Assembly: GCF_030644365.1 (NCBI RefSeq)
Contig: NZ_CP130058.1
Location: 2,418,001 to 2,482,000 of the forward strand
DNA length: 64,000 bases
Direction of reading: 5' to 3'
From: Schaalia sp. HMT-172
GTDB taxonomy: Bacteria; Actinomycetota; Actinomycetes; Actinomycetales; Actinomycetaceae
Within the stretch, counting starts at the first letter, position 1, and the number at the start of each line of letters is the position of its first letter. Below are positions 34,728 through 43,730 of the stretch, one piece after another. The notes beneath the pieces were generated by a model. That model was not told the origin of the DNA and did no database searches. It was given only the letters and a program-made list of their open reading frames with translations. The translations under genes were made by a program, and so were the position numbers.

Positions 34728-35213
34728 ATGAGATACACGCTCCGCCAGCCCCTGTACACCGTCGCGGCAACTTGCGTCGGTCTGTCCCTGCTCCTCGGCG
34801 CCTGCGCGCCCACCACGCATCAGGCGGATCCCACACCGACCAGCACGTCAACCAGCACACCGACCGCAACGGACGGATGCCCCGGATATCTCCTCAAGGC
34901 TCAGGAGGAGGCTCTCGTGCGTCCGCGCGCCGCAAACACCGACCCGGCGTACTATTTCTACTCTTCGCCAGATGACCGGAACCAGAAGCGCACGTCTCTC
35001 AAAGGTGGAAATGGGCAAGGGCCTTACTCGTGGGTCAATAAAGATCTCTCCATCGGCCAATCTGCCGTCGTCGACGGCGTCGGTACCTTTACCCTGCTCG
35101 CTATCACACCTGGCGCCCGCGAGTACAACCCCCGGTTCATCACATTCTGCTTCGACCCAGACCCCAGCCTCGACCTCAACGAGGAAGAGATGAAGAAATT
35201 CTCAGCACGCTAG
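34728..35213 (+). CDS. Lipoprotein 3 of three tandem paralogues, diverged
   Basis: 161 residues; signal peptide MRYTLRQPLYTVAATCVGLSLLLGAC is shared with lipoprotein 2, but the mature domain has diverged (CPGYLLKAQEEALVRPRAANTDPAYYF), keeping SIGQSAVVDGVGTFTLLAITPGA...FITFCFDPDP near the end. The common shape with a variable core is what a family of immunity proteins against differing toxin tips would look like. An exact 14-mer word follows at 35250. Confidence 0.72.
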   Translation: MRYTLRQPLYTVAATCVGLSLLLGACAPTTHQADPTPTSTSTSTPTATDGCPGYLLKAQEEALVRPRAANTDPAYYFYSSPDDRNQKRTSLKGGNGQGPYSWVNKDLSIGQSAVVDGVGTFTLLAITPGAREYNPRFITFCFDPDPSLDLNEEEMKKFSAR

Positions 35214-35393
35214 GCGCAGCCACAGACGCGGGCTGTATTCCCTCCCATCGACGAGGCCGGGGCCAGGCGCCGGCAATCGGAGCGGAGTGGGCGGTGCTTC
35301 CCGTTGTGGACATGGCTGTGCCCCGCGTGCCGACTGAACTGCCTCCCGTTTCTTGGACATCGAAATTGAAGTCCAGGGAATGGGAGGCTTTTC

Positions 35394-35906
35394 ATGTCTG
35401 TGGATCTGCGGTTGAGGCATGATCGTTTGCTTCGGGAGCAGGCGGTGGAGATGTTTGAGAGGGGATTTGGCTATCGTTTGACCGCCAAGAGGCTGGGTGT
35501 GCCTGCTGAGGCCGTGCGACACTGGCAGAAGACGTACCGCGCAATTGGGAAGGATGGGCTTCTTGCCATGGAAGTAAAGCGGACCAAATACGACTATGAG
35601 ACCAAGGTCGCCGCAGCCAGGGCCGTGGTTGATGACGGGATGAGTAAACCTGAGGCGATGGTGCGCTTCGGTATTGCGAGCGCGACACCGCTGAAGAATT
35701 GGTGCAGGCTGTACCGTGAGGGCGGCGCGCAGGCCCTCATGCCTAAGCCTAAGGGCAGGCCAAAGGGATCAGTACGGGCAGTGCCACCAACGCGTGAGGA
35801 GGAACTCGCCGAGCGCGTGCGTAAGCTCGAGGCACAGGTGGCGTACCTAAAAAAATCGATTGCCCTGAAGGCGCAGAGGCGCTCCCAAACCGGGACAAAG
35901 CCCTAG
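35394..35906 (+). CDS. IS3-family OrfA (helix-turn-helix)
   Basis: 170 residues with two HTH segments (GYRLTAKRLGVPAEAVRHWQKTY and KPEAMVRFGIASATPLKNWCRLY) and a C-terminal leucine-zipper-like helix (REEELAERVRKLEAQVAYLKKS). In frame it ends at 35906, but ribosomes slipping -1 on AAAAAAA at 35849-35855 would enter the OrfB frame and make the full transposase. Confidence 0.88.
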   Translation: MSVDLRLRHDRLLREQAVEMFERGFGYRLTAKRLGVPAEAVRHWQKTYRAIGKDGLLAMEVKRTKYDYETKVAAARAVVDDGMSKPEAMVRFGIASATPLKNWCRLYREGGAQALMPKPKGRPKGSVRAVPPTREEELAERVRKLEAQVAYLKKSIALKAQRRSQTGTKP

Positions 35907-35938
35907 CGGTCGCCGAGCTTTCAGGGCGTGGACACGCG

Positions 35939-36766
35939 GTGGGTGATCTCCTCGAGGCCGCCGGTCTTGCCAGGTCGAGCTACTACTACGCGCTGGCTCA
36001 CCCCCAGCAGCCAACCAGGGCGTATCTGCGGCCCAAGGTCGCCCAGATCTTTTCGCGAACCCCCAACGGGTGCGGTCACAGGCAGGTAGCCATGTGCCTG
36101 CGCGCTGAGGCAGGAGAGCGCATCGCCGACAAGACGGTCTTGAAGATGATGCGTGAGATGGGGCTGCGCTGCGGCATACGCCGCGAGACGAACTACCACA
36201 GGTACAACTCCTACAAGGGGGACGTGGGGCAAAGCTTCGACAACATCATCGGCCGCGACTTCACAGCCGATGGGCCCTGGCAGAAAATGGGTACCGATGT
36301 CACCGAGTTCAAGCTCTCCTTCGGTAAGGCCTACCTCGCTCCGGTCTACGATTTTGCCAGCAAAGAGATCGTGGCCCACTCCATCTCTATGTGCCCCAAC
36401 CTCGCCCAGCAACAAGAGATGCTCCAGATGCTCATGGACGCCAAACCAGCAGGGGTCGAGCCGATCTTGCACTCGGACATGGGATGGCAGTACCAGCACG
36501 GAACCTACATCAGTGCGCTTGCCGAGAACGGTTTCATCCAGAGCATGTCACGCAAAGGCAACTGCATCGACAACGGTGCCACCGAGCAGGTTTTTGGGCA
36601 CATCAAGGACGAGTTCTTTCGCGGCCAAGACTGGCAGACCTTCGAGAGCTTCAAAGCCGACCTCGACGCCTACATCACGCACTGGAACACAACAAGACGC
36701 CAAGTAAAGCTCAAGGGCCTGACCCCGGCAGAATACCGGGATCAGGCCCTACGGGAAGCCGCATAA
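35939..36766 (+). CDS. IS3-family OrfB (DDE transposase)
   Basis: 275 residues as an isolated frame; the frame is open back to the A7 slip site at 35849, so the functional product is probably the OrfAB fusion. The integrase core has Asp in GTDVTEFKL, Asp in HSDMGWQYQ and Glu in GATEQVFGHIKDEFF. HTH_21-type sequence (RPKVAQIFSRTPNGCGHRQVAMCL) comes first. It appears intact. Confidence 0.9.
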   Translation: MGDLLEAAGLARSSYYYALAHPQQPTRAYLRPKVAQIFSRTPNGCGHRQVAMCLRAEAGERIADKTVLKMMREMGLRCGIRRETNYHRYNSYKGDVGQSFDNIIGRDFTADGPWQKMGTDVTEFKLSFGKAYLAPVYDFASKEIVAHSISMCPNLAQQQEMLQMLMDAKPAGVEPILHSDMGWQYQHGTYISALAENGFIQSMSRKGNCIDNGATEQVFGHIKDEFFRGQDWQTFESFKADLDAYITHWNTTRRQVKLKGLTPAEYRDQALREAA

Positions 36767-36956
36767 CGGCTACCATTTAAAGCGTCCAAGTTTCGGGGCG
36801 CAGTTCAGACAAACACGCGGGGCACAGTTATGGGGGCGTCAGTTGTCACTGACTGCTGTCGGCCCTCCGATTCTCAGGTCCGGCCCGTAGGCCGGCGCCT
36901 CAGCGCCTGCCTTTCCGACCGCCCGCCGGGGGGCTGGTCGCTGATCGGAGGAGCCG

Positions 36957-38810
36957 TCAGTTCTGGGGTGCGGCCGGGGGCTGGCCACCCTGTCCCGGAC
37001 CGCCCGCCGGGGGCTGTCCGCCCATCCCCATGCCGCCCTCGCCGGCGGTCGCCGAGGTCTCGGTGCCGTCGACGCTCACCGTGTAGGTGGAGCCGTTGGC
37101 CATGCCAGAGGTCGAGTAGATGACGTTTCCGAAGGCCTTGAGCGAGGTGTAGGTGCCCAGGACCGAACCGTTGGCGTCGGTGATCGTCACCGTCGACCCG
37201 GCGGATCCGGTCGCGGAGGCGGAGATCCAGCCCTGGCCGTCGGTCGTGGTCGGCGTCTCCACCATCTCGCCCGTCGCGAAGGCGATGACCGTGCCGCCCG
37301 TGATGCTCATGGCGCCGTTGGAGTCGAGGCTGCTGTTCGCGCCGGAGGCCGGGCCGTAGACCGTGGTCGTGCCGCCGCTGATGGTCAGCGAGCCGTTGGA
37401 GTCGATGCCGTCGCCGTTCGCGTTGACGGTCACGGTGCCACCACTAATGGTGAGCTGCTCGCCGGTGTCCTCCATCGAGCCGCCGCCCATGCCGCCGGGG
37501 CCCATCTGCTGGGTGGTGGTCGTGGTGGTCGTATCCTCGGTGGTCTCCGCGGTGGCGGCCAGGCCGGCCTCGACCGTGATCGAGCCCGAGGCGTTGATGC
37601 CGTCGTCCGTGGAGGTCAGGTCGATCGTGCCGCCCGCGATCGTGATGAGGCCACCCTCGAGCGCCTCGTTCGACTGGGTGACGGTCACGTTCGCGCCGTC
37701 CAGGACGGCAGCGACCTCGGTGTGCACGCCATCGTCGCCGGAGGCGGCGGTGATCGTGCCGGAGCTCAGGCGCAACGCGCCGTCGGAGTGGATGGCGTCG
37801 TCCCCGGAGTCGATGGTGGTGGTGCCACCGTCGACGATGACGTACGTGCCGACCTTGATGCCCTTGGCCGAGCCGGAGGCGGGTTCGCCGGCCGATGCGC
37901 CGCCGCCCGAGGTGATCGACAGGGTGCCGCCGGTGACGATCGCGTCGGTGTACGCGTCGATGCCGTCGCCTCCCGAGGTCAGGGTGACGGTGCCGTCCAC
38001 AATGGACACGTAGCCCTTGGTGTCGTCATTGTCCTGGTCGGACTTGAGGGCGTCGCCGCCGGAGTTCACGGTGACGGTGCCGCCGGCGATCGTCAGGGAG
38101 TCCTTGCCGCGCAGGCCGTCATCCGAGGCGGTCGCGTTGATCGTGCCGCTCAGGACGTACAGGTCGTCCTTGGAGGTGATCGCGTCCGAGGCGCCGGAGG
38201 TCACGGTGAGCGTGCCCGACCCGGTGATCGTCAGATCCATGTCGGCGTAGATGGCCGCGTTCGCATCCTCCGTGCCGGTGTAGGTGCCGTCCGTGACCGT
38301 CGAGGTGCCCTGAAGAGACAGGACGAGGTCGTCACCGCTGGTCGCCTCGATCGCGGCGCCCGTGGACGAGGTGATGGTCGCGTTGTCGAGAATCAGGACG
38401 ACCCGATCCTCAGCCCCGGCGGCCACGACGACCTTGCCGGTGAAGGAGCCGCTGAGCTTGTAGACGCCGGCCTTGGAGATGGTCAGCACGCCGTCGCTCA
38501 CGCTCACGGCGTCGGACGAGGAGGAGGCGGTCGTTCCGCTGAGCGTCACGTCGAAGGCGTCCGAGGCCTTCCAGTCGCTGTCCTTCACGTAGGAGGCCTT
38601 CGCGTTCGAGGCCAGCGCGTCGGCCGCGGTGGGCGGCGCGGTCGTGTCGCCGTTGGTTCCGGCGGCCGCGACGGCAGTGGTCGCGCTCGTCGCGCCACCA
38701 CCGGAGGACGCAGCGCCCGAGGCCCCGCAGGCTCCCAGCGCCAGCGTTCCGACGAGGGCGATCGCGCCGATCGTCCGGGCGGGGGTCATGATCTTCTTCA
38801 GGGCTTTCAT
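36957..38810 (-). CDS. Lipoprotein with Cthe_2159-type beta-helix domain
   Basis: 617 residues from the ATG at 38810. The lipobox is ALGACG. After a Ser/Ala/Thr linker come about 450 residues of repeated strands with patterns such as ISGGTVTVNANGDGIDSNG, SGDDAIHSDGALRLSSG and SKDDLYVLSGTINATASDDGLRG. These define the right-handed parallel beta-helix called carbohydrate-binding Cthe_2159 (DUF4353), and the repeated Asp-Gly-Ile/Asp-Ala-Ile turns are likely calcium sites. The tail is Gly/Pro/Gln-rich. It is followed downstream by no gene on its strand, and upstream by the VTC and DUF4956 genes, a recurrent three-gene set. Confidence 0.88.
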   Translation of the reverse strand: MKALKKIMTPARTIGAIALVGTLALGACGASGAASSGGGATSATTAVAAAGTNGDTTAPPTAADALASNAKASYVKDSDWKASDAFDVTLSGTTASSSSDAVSVSDGVLTISKAGVYKLSGSFTGKVVVAAGAEDRVVLILDNATITSSTGAAIEATSGDDLVLSLQGTSTVTDGTYTGTEDANAAIYADMDLTITGSGTLTVTSGASDAITSKDDLYVLSGTINATASDDGLRGKDSLTIAGGTVTVNSGGDALKSDQDNDDTKGYVSIVDGTVTLTSGGDGIDAYTDAIVTGGTLSITSGGGASAGEPASGSAKGIKVGTYVIVDGGTTTIDSGDDAIHSDGALRLSSGTITAASGDDGVHTEVAAVLDGANVTVTQSNEALEGGLITIAGGTIDLTSTDDGINASGSITVEAGLAATAETTEDTTTTTTTQQMGPGGMGGGSMEDTGEQLTISGGTVTVNANGDGIDSNGSLTISGGTTTVYGPASGANSSLDSNGAMSITGGTVIAFATGEMVETPTTTDGQGWISASATGSAGSTVTITDANGSVLGTYTSLKAFGNVIYSTSGMANGSTYTVSVDGTETSATAGEGGMGMGGQPPAGGPGQGGQPPAAPQN

Positions 38811-38904
38811 GTGTATGTCTCTTTCATGCAATTTAGGCTTATGTTTCTTATGCTCAGCGCTTACGTGTCGCGCGATTTCGACGACTGCGCGCCTATGACG
38901 TCGC

Positions 38905-39726
38905 TCAGGCGGCCATCGCGAGGGGCGCTTCGCGCGCGAGCTCGGGGGCCTCCACGTACTCGGGAAAGTACCGGAGCAGCGTGCGGTGCCACTTGTTCGC
39001 GGGCAGGTCGTGCATGGCGGCCATCGCGGTCCCGTACTTGGAAATCTTGACTGGTCGCACGCCGCCCTCCCACAAGAGGTGGTCGACGACGGACGGGGTC
39101 GCACCCGACTTCGTTTCGATGATGACCAGGTCGGGGCGTGCGACCTCAGTGCCGTCCGTGCGCAGCGAGCGCCACGTCAAGTCCGTGTCCACCGTCGCGC
39201 GGCCCGCTCCGTCGGGCAGGAGCAGGGTGTTGCGCTCGTAGGATCCGGCCAGGACCGGCTCGAGGGCAGGCACCAGGTGCGCGTAGCCCGTGTGCTCAAC
39301 CTTGCCCGCGACCCACGAACGGCGCTCGCCCGCGAGAGGCGCCCCGGCCTCGTCCCAAGAGATCGACATGCGCTTCTTAACCGTCACGCCGCGCGGGCCG
39401 CGGGTCTTGACCTCCAGGAAGGAGGCGCCGGTGGACAGGTAGGTGCGGGCGCGGACCTTGAAGCGGCGGCGGCGCTTGAGCGCGGTCAGCAGGTACGAAT
39501 CCATGTCGGGGGTGTCGTAGTAGGTGGAGGCGTAGCCCTGGGACACCTGGCCGGCGATCTGGAGGACCCGGGTTTCCTCGGGGAGGCGGCTCAGGACCGA
39601 CGAGGCCGTGGCCGCGTCCAGCGCGTACTTGCGGTCCACGCGGGTCAGCATCGCGGCGCGTTCATTCAGTTCGTCGAGGCCAATCGTCTCGAGGTCTGCG
39701 AGAGTCGCGTTCAGGGTGGCGTTCAT
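38905..39726 (-). CDS. VTC-domain polyphosphate polymerase
   Basis: 273 residues. TRVDRKYALDAAT, YASTYYDTPDMDSYL, RRRRFKVRARTY, FLEVKTRGPRGVTVKKRM and DLVIIETKSG are the strands of the VTC/CYTH-like tunnel, with the basic and acidic residues that bind triphosphate and metal. This domain makes polyphosphate from ATP in yeast VTC4, and bacterial homologues carry the same core. It sits between the DUF4956 membrane protein and the beta-helix lipoprotein. Biological role of the set is not settled. Confidence 0.9.
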   Translation of the reverse strand: MNATLNATLADLETIGLDELNERAAMLTRVDRKYALDAATASSVLSRLPEETRVLQIAGQVSQGYASTYYDTPDMDSYLLTALKRRRRFKVRARTYLSTGASFLEVKTRGPRGVTVKKRMSISWDEAGAPLAGERRSWVAGKVEHTGYAHLVPALEPVLAGSYERNTLLLPDGAGRATVDTDLTWRSLRTDGTEVARPDLVIIETKSGATPSVVDHLLWEGGVRPVKISKYGTAMAAMHDLPANKWHRTLLRYFPEYVEAPELAREAPLAMAA

Positions 39727-39822
39727 GAGTCGTGTCCTTAGTAGAGGCGGTCTGCGGGGCTGTGGCGGCGAGGCCGAGTCTGCTGTCAGGGCCGGGGGCG
39801 AAGCCGGGGGCGGGCAGGCGGG

Positions 39823-40365
39823 TCAGGCGACCTTCGAGCGGACGTCGACGAGCGTCAGGTCGTTCACGAGGTCGAGCTTGACGACGTTGACCGAGGCGAC
39901 GGACGCGCCGAGGCGCTGCTCGAGGGCCGCCTTCAGCTCGTCGGGGTCCGCGATCGCGCGGTCCAGCTGGACGGTCTGCGAGGTGTAGCGGCCGAAAATC
40001 AGCTTCGAGTCGCCGAAGGCGAGGGCCACGAGGATCAGGGCGATCAGGCCGCCCAGGAGCGGGGTCACCGCCGACGACATGCCCGTCAGGAGGCCGAGGG
40101 CCAGTGACGCGAAGTAGTAGGCGATCTCCGTCTGCGAGATCTGATCGGACCTCAGGCGGATGATCGAGAGGACACCGAAGAGACCCAGGCCCAGGCCCGC
40201 GCTCACGGTCGAGTTCGCGAGGATGATCGTGACGGCGAGGACGCCGACATTCACACCGAGGAAAGCTGCGACCAGGTCGGCGCGGCGGTGCCGTGGGAAG
40301 TACAGGCCGAACACGAGGGCGGCCATGGCGACCAGGTCAATGGCGATGAGAATCAGGGCGGTCAT
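39823..40365 (-). CDS. DUF4956 membrane protein
   Basis: 180 residues from the ATG at 40365, preceded by AAAAGGAG. Four membrane helices (LILIAIDLVAMAALVFGLYF; GVNVGVLAVTIILANS; YYFASLALGLLTGM; LLGGLIALILVALAF) surround the conserved loop GLGLGLFGVLSIIRLRSDQISQTEIAYYF, followed by a soluble ferredoxin-like tail. This is DUF4956, usually next to VTC polymerases and thought to be their membrane partner. First gene of the three-gene operon. Confidence 0.88.
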   Translation of the reverse strand: MTALILIAIDLVAMAALVFGLYFPRHRRADLVAAFLGVNVGVLAVTIILANSTVSAGLGLGLFGVLSIIRLRSDQISQTEIAYYFASLALGLLTGMSSAVTPLLGGLIALILVALAFGDSKLIFGRYTSQTVQLDRAIADPDELKAALEQRLGASVASVNVVKLDLVNDLTLVDVRSKVA

Positions 40366-40506
40366 TGGTGTCTCCTTTTGTCGATGCACCTATTTCCCCA
40401 CGCGACCCTATGAACAACCTATGAACGCCTCATTCGTCCCTTATGACTTTCCTGGGATAATCCTGAATGCCAGACACTCGGGCGCAACGGCGCTCACTGT
40501 CGCACA

Positions 40507-42120
40507 ATGGAACCCATGAGCACCCGACCTGGGGCCATCGGCGCCCCCACCGACCGAGAACTGCGCACACTCACGGAGGAAACCCCGGCCTCGGGCCCGG
40601 CGCGCTCCGTGAAACTCCTCGCCGCCATCGCGACTTTCGGCTCCCTGCTGTTCGGCTACGACACGGGCGTCATCGCGGGCGCCCTGCCGTACATGTACAT
40701 GCCGAGCGTGGCCGGCGGACTCGGGATCAACGAGTTCGAGGAGGGCCTGGTCGGCGGCGTCCTCGCCATCGGCGCCGCGATCGGGGCGATCGGTGCCGGG
40801 CGCCTGTCGGACCGCAACGGGCGGCGGCACAACATCCTGCTGCTCGCCGTCGTGTTCATCGTCGGCACGATCGGATGCACCGTCGCGCCCAACATCTGGG
40901 TGCTGTACCTGTTCCGTTTCGTTCTCGGCCTGGCGGTCGGTGGCGCCTCGGCGACCGTGCCGATCTACCTGTCGGAGTCCGCGCCCACGCGCATGCGCGG
41001 CGCCCTGGTGGCGCTCGACCAGTTCATGATCGTGTTCGGCCAGCTCCTCGCCTACTCGATGAACGCGGCGCTCTCCCACGCGCACGGCGGGCCGCGCGTC
41101 CTCGTGAGCGCCGACCCGTCGGGCACGCTCACGCCCGGGCAGTGGTACTCGTGGGACGAGGCCTCCCGCGTCGCGACCGCCGTCATCACCGCGGGCGACG
41201 GGTCGGCGTGGCGGTGGATGCTGGTGCTCGCCACGATCCCCGCTGTGCTCCTGTGGGTCGGGATGCGCCTCATGCCCGAGTCGGGCCGCTGGTACGCGTC
41301 AAAAGCTCGTTATTACGAGGCCGTGGGCGCCCTCAAGCGCATCCGTGACCCCCGCCGCGACGACGTGGCCGCCGAGATCAGCGAGATCGTCGCGCTGCAC
41401 GCCACCGAGGCCAGCCAGGGTCATTGGACGCTGCGGCGCACCGCGTCGGTCGCGTGGACCCGGAGGCTCCTGTTCATCGGCATCGGCCTGGCGTGTTTCG
41501 ACCAGCTGACGGGCATCAACACCGCCATGTACTACCTGCCGAAGATCCTGGCGGCCGCCGGCTTCAGCTCCGCCGATTCGATCACCCTCAACGTCATCAC
41601 GGGGGCCGTCGCGTGCGTGGGCGCCGCCTTCGGCCTGTATCTCGTGTCCAGGCTTGCTCGACGCCACGTCGGCATCTACCAGGAGACGGGCGTCACCGTT
41701 TCCCTGTTCGCCCTCGCTCTTATCTTCGGGCTCGGCATCGGCCCCTACACGCTGGCCGACGGGAGCATTTCGCCCGACATTCCTTCTTATTTGCCGTGGC
41801 TGGTCCTCGTCCTCGTGTCCCTGTTCGTGTTCGCCAAGCAGTCCGGCACCGTTAACTGGGTGCTGGTTTCCGAGATCTTCCCCGCGCGCATCCGCGGCGT
41901 CGCCCAGGGCTTCGCCGTGGGCTGCGGCTGGATCATGAACGCCATCGTCACGTGGCTCTTCCCCATCATGATCGGCCACTTGGGCGCCACGTGGACCTAT
42001 CTGACGTTCGGCGTCATCAACGTCGTTGCCCTGTGCTTCTACCTGTTCATCGTGCCCGAGACACGAGGCGTCTCCCTCGAACAGTTCGAGCACGACTTCT
42101 CGCGGCGCTACGGGGTGTAG
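40507..42120 (+). CDS. MFS sugar-proton symporter
   Basis: 537 residues with twelve membrane segments. The sugar-porter signatures are all present: LLFGYDTGVIAGALPY in helix 1, GRLSDRNGRR between helices 2 and 3, SESAPTRMRGALVALDQ, QLTGINTAMYYLPKIL in helix 7, SEIFPARIRGVAQG and a final PETRGVSLEQFE. This is the XylE/GLUT-like subfamily taking up a pentose or hexose. An insertion between helices 5 and 6 (AHGGPRVLVSADPSGTLTPGQWYSW) is an extra outside loop. It is a stand-alone gene. Confidence 0.93.
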   Translation: MEPMSTRPGAIGAPTDRELRTLTEETPASGPARSVKLLAAIATFGSLLFGYDTGVIAGALPYMYMPSVAGGLGINEFEEGLVGGVLAIGAAIGAIGAGRLSDRNGRRHNILLLAVVFIVGTIGCTVAPNIWVLYLFRFVLGLAVGGASATVPIYLSESAPTRMRGALVALDQFMIVFGQLLAYSMNAALSHAHGGPRVLVSADPSGTLTPGQWYSWDEASRVATAVITAGDGSAWRWMLVLATIPAVLLWVGMRLMPESGRWYASKARYYEAVGALKRIRDPRRDDVAAEISEIVALHATEASQGHWTLRRTASVAWTRRLLFIGIGLACFDQLTGINTAMYYLPKILAAAGFSSADSITLNVITGAVACVGAAFGLYLVSRLARRHVGIYQETGVTVSLFALALIFGLGIGPYTLADGSISPDIPSYLPWLVLVLVSLFVFAKQSGTVNWVLVSEIFPARIRGVAQGFAVGCGWIMNAIVTWLFPIMIGHLGATWTYLTFGVINVVALCFYLFIVPETRGVSLEQFEHDFSRRYGV

Positions 42121-42177
42121 CCGCTTCCCTGCGTGGGCCCGGGGCCAGGCCTCTCTGCCCGGCTGGCCGCAAGCCCG

Positions 42178-42366
42178 CTTCTCCTACGCCTGAGGCCCGC
42201 GCGGGGCCTGCCCACTTCTCCTACGCCTGAGGCCCGGCTGGCCGCAGGCCTGCTTCTCCTACGCCTGAGGCCCGCGCGGCGCCTGCCCGCTTCTCCTGCG
42301 CCCGGGGCCCGGCTGGCCGCAGTCCTGCTTCTCCTACGCCTGAGGCCCGCGCGGGGCCTGCCCGCC
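42178..42366. repeat. Alternating two-type tandem repeat array
   Basis: Five units of about 37 bp beginning CTTCTCCTACGCCTGAGG alternate between endings CCCGCGCGGGGCCTGCCC (type A) and CCCGGCTGGCCGCAGGCCTG (type B) in the order A-B-A-B-A, with a partial B before them. Each unit can fold into a GC hairpin (GGCCCGCGCGGGGCC). It follows the sugar transporter directly. Confidence 0.8.
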
Positions 42367-42514
42367 CGCGAGATCGCCACACGCGAGCCTTCGGCTCGGA
42401 GTGATCGATCTCGAAGCCCGGCCAGGCCCTGCAGGCCCCGCGCAGGCCTCGACACACCACACACCCGCACACCCGCCGACTCCCACAGTCACCCGCATGG
42501 TTCCCCACAAATGT

Positions 42515-42617
42515 CGCATGCAATTCCCCAACACGTTATTCAAACTTTGAAATCGGACTGTTGCAATTCCAACGTTTTCAGGGCATATCGAAAACTGACC
42601 GAGGAGAATTGCATGCG
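42515..42617 (+). repeat. Dispersed 102-104-nt element, copy D
   Basis: Arms CGCATGCAATTCCCC and GAGGAGAATTGCATGCG; internal GCAATTCCAACGTTTT. Copies D, E and F share an extra left flank (CCGCATGGTTCCCCACAAA) and most of the interior, so they form one subfamily. Confidence 0.88.
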
Positions 42618-42801
42618 ACTTTTCAGGGAGGAGAGTACGCGCCAGCGAACGCGCATCAGCTATCTCCCCACATCCAGGGGCCGCCCCGCATCCAGGGGCC
42701 GCCCCGAATCCGGCGCTCGCCCCTGACAGTCCCGGTACGCTCGCGGCTCAAAGCGCGTGTGGCGTGCGCATAGACAACACTGGCAGTGGCACACTAGCCG
42801 C

Positions 42802-43707
42802 ATGACGAAGACCCCCACTCCCTGCACCCAGACGAACGAGCCGACCCAGGCCTCGTCCGCGCCCCTCGCGGTCACCGGCGCGTCCGGGAACGTCGGCGGC
42901 GTGGTCGCCCGGCTCCTCTCCGAGCGCGGCCTGCCGCTACGCCTGCTCGCGAACACGCCGTCGCGCGCGCCCAAGCTGCCCGGCGCGCACGCCGTCCAGT
43001 GCTCATACGAGGACACCCCGGCCTCGCGCGAGGCCCTCACGGGCGTTGACGTTCTCTTCATGGTGTCCGCGCCCGAGAGCGAGGACCGCCTGTCCAAGCA
43101 CCTCGCCTTCGTCGACGCGGCGGCCGCCTCCGGAGTGCGCCACATCGTGTACCTGTCGTTTATGAACGCGGCGGCGGACGCGACGTTCACGCTGGCGCGC
43201 ACGCACTTCCACACGGAGGAGCACATCAAGGCGTCGGGCATGACGTACACGTTCTTGCGCGATAACTTCTACGCAGACTTTTTCGTGGAGCTGCCCGACG
43301 AGGAGGGCCGCATCCTCGGGCCCGCGGGCGACGGGCGAGTCGGCGTGATCGCGCGCGAGGACGCGGGGCGCGTGGCCGCCGGGATCCTGGCCGATCCGGG
43401 GCGCTATGAGAATCAGACCCTCGACGTGACGGGCCCCGAAGCCCTGACCCTTGAGGAGATCACGCAGATCCTCACCCGCGTGAGGGGGCGCCCCGTCACT
43501 TACGTGCGCGAAACCGTTGAGGAGGCCTACGACTCGCGCAAGAAGTGGCCGGCCGCCCAGTGGGAGTACGACTCGTGGGTGTCGACCTACACGTCGATCG
43601 CCCGCGGCGAGATGGACGTCGTGTCCACGACCGTGCGCGACGTGACGGGCCACGACCCACTCACCTTCGAGGAGGTCGCCCGGGCGGCGCTCGCGTCGGG
43701 CCGCTGA
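42802..43707 (+). CDS. NmrA-like NAD(P)-binding reductase
   Basis: 301 residues. VTGASGNVGGVVARLLSERGLPLRLL is an atypical-SDR nucleotide-binding motif; VLFMVSAPESEDRLSKHLAFVDAAAASGVRHIVYLSFMNA and FLRDNFYADFF follow the NmrA/quinone-oxidoreductase 2 (QorB/YtfG) type, which reduces quinones or senses NAD(P). The ATG at 42802 is chosen as the first start after the intergenic repeats. Single gene, ended by an inverted-pair hairpin. Confidence 0.87.
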   Translation: MTKTPTPCTQTNEPTQASSAPLAVTGASGNVGGVVARLLSERGLPLRLLANTPSRAPKLPGAHAVQCSYEDTPASREALTGVDVLFMVSAPESEDRLSKHLAFVDAAAASGVRHIVYLSFMNAAADATFTLARTHFHTEEHIKASGMTYTFLRDNFYADFFVELPDEEGRILGPAGDGRVGVIAREDAGRVAAGILADPGRYENQTLDVTGPEALTLEEITQILTRVRGRPVTYVRETVEEAYDSRKKWPAAQWEYDSWVSTYTSIARGEMDVVSTTVRDVTGHDPLTFEEVARAALASGR

Positions 43708-43730
43708 CTGTCGCGGTAAAGGCTTGCTAG

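Larger units (their letters stand above)
35316..36827 (+). mobile_element. IS3-family insertion sequence (IS150-like group)
   Basis: About 1.5 kb bounded by imperfect inverted repeats beginning CTGTGCCCCGCGTG on the left and ending CACGCGGGGCACAG on the right, with CTGAACTGC/GCAGTTCAG further in. It encodes OrfA and OrfB joined by a likely -1 frameshift at seven A residues (35849-35855). I see no target duplication. It lies between lipoprotein 3 and the lipoprotein/VTC operon. Confidence 0.85.
42121..42801. other. 680-bp intergenic region with tandem repeats and element D
   Basis: No supported gene. It contains alternating tandem repeats (42178-42366), then about 120 bp of plain sequence and element copy D with its CCGCATGGTTCCCC flank. 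Confidence 0.6.
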
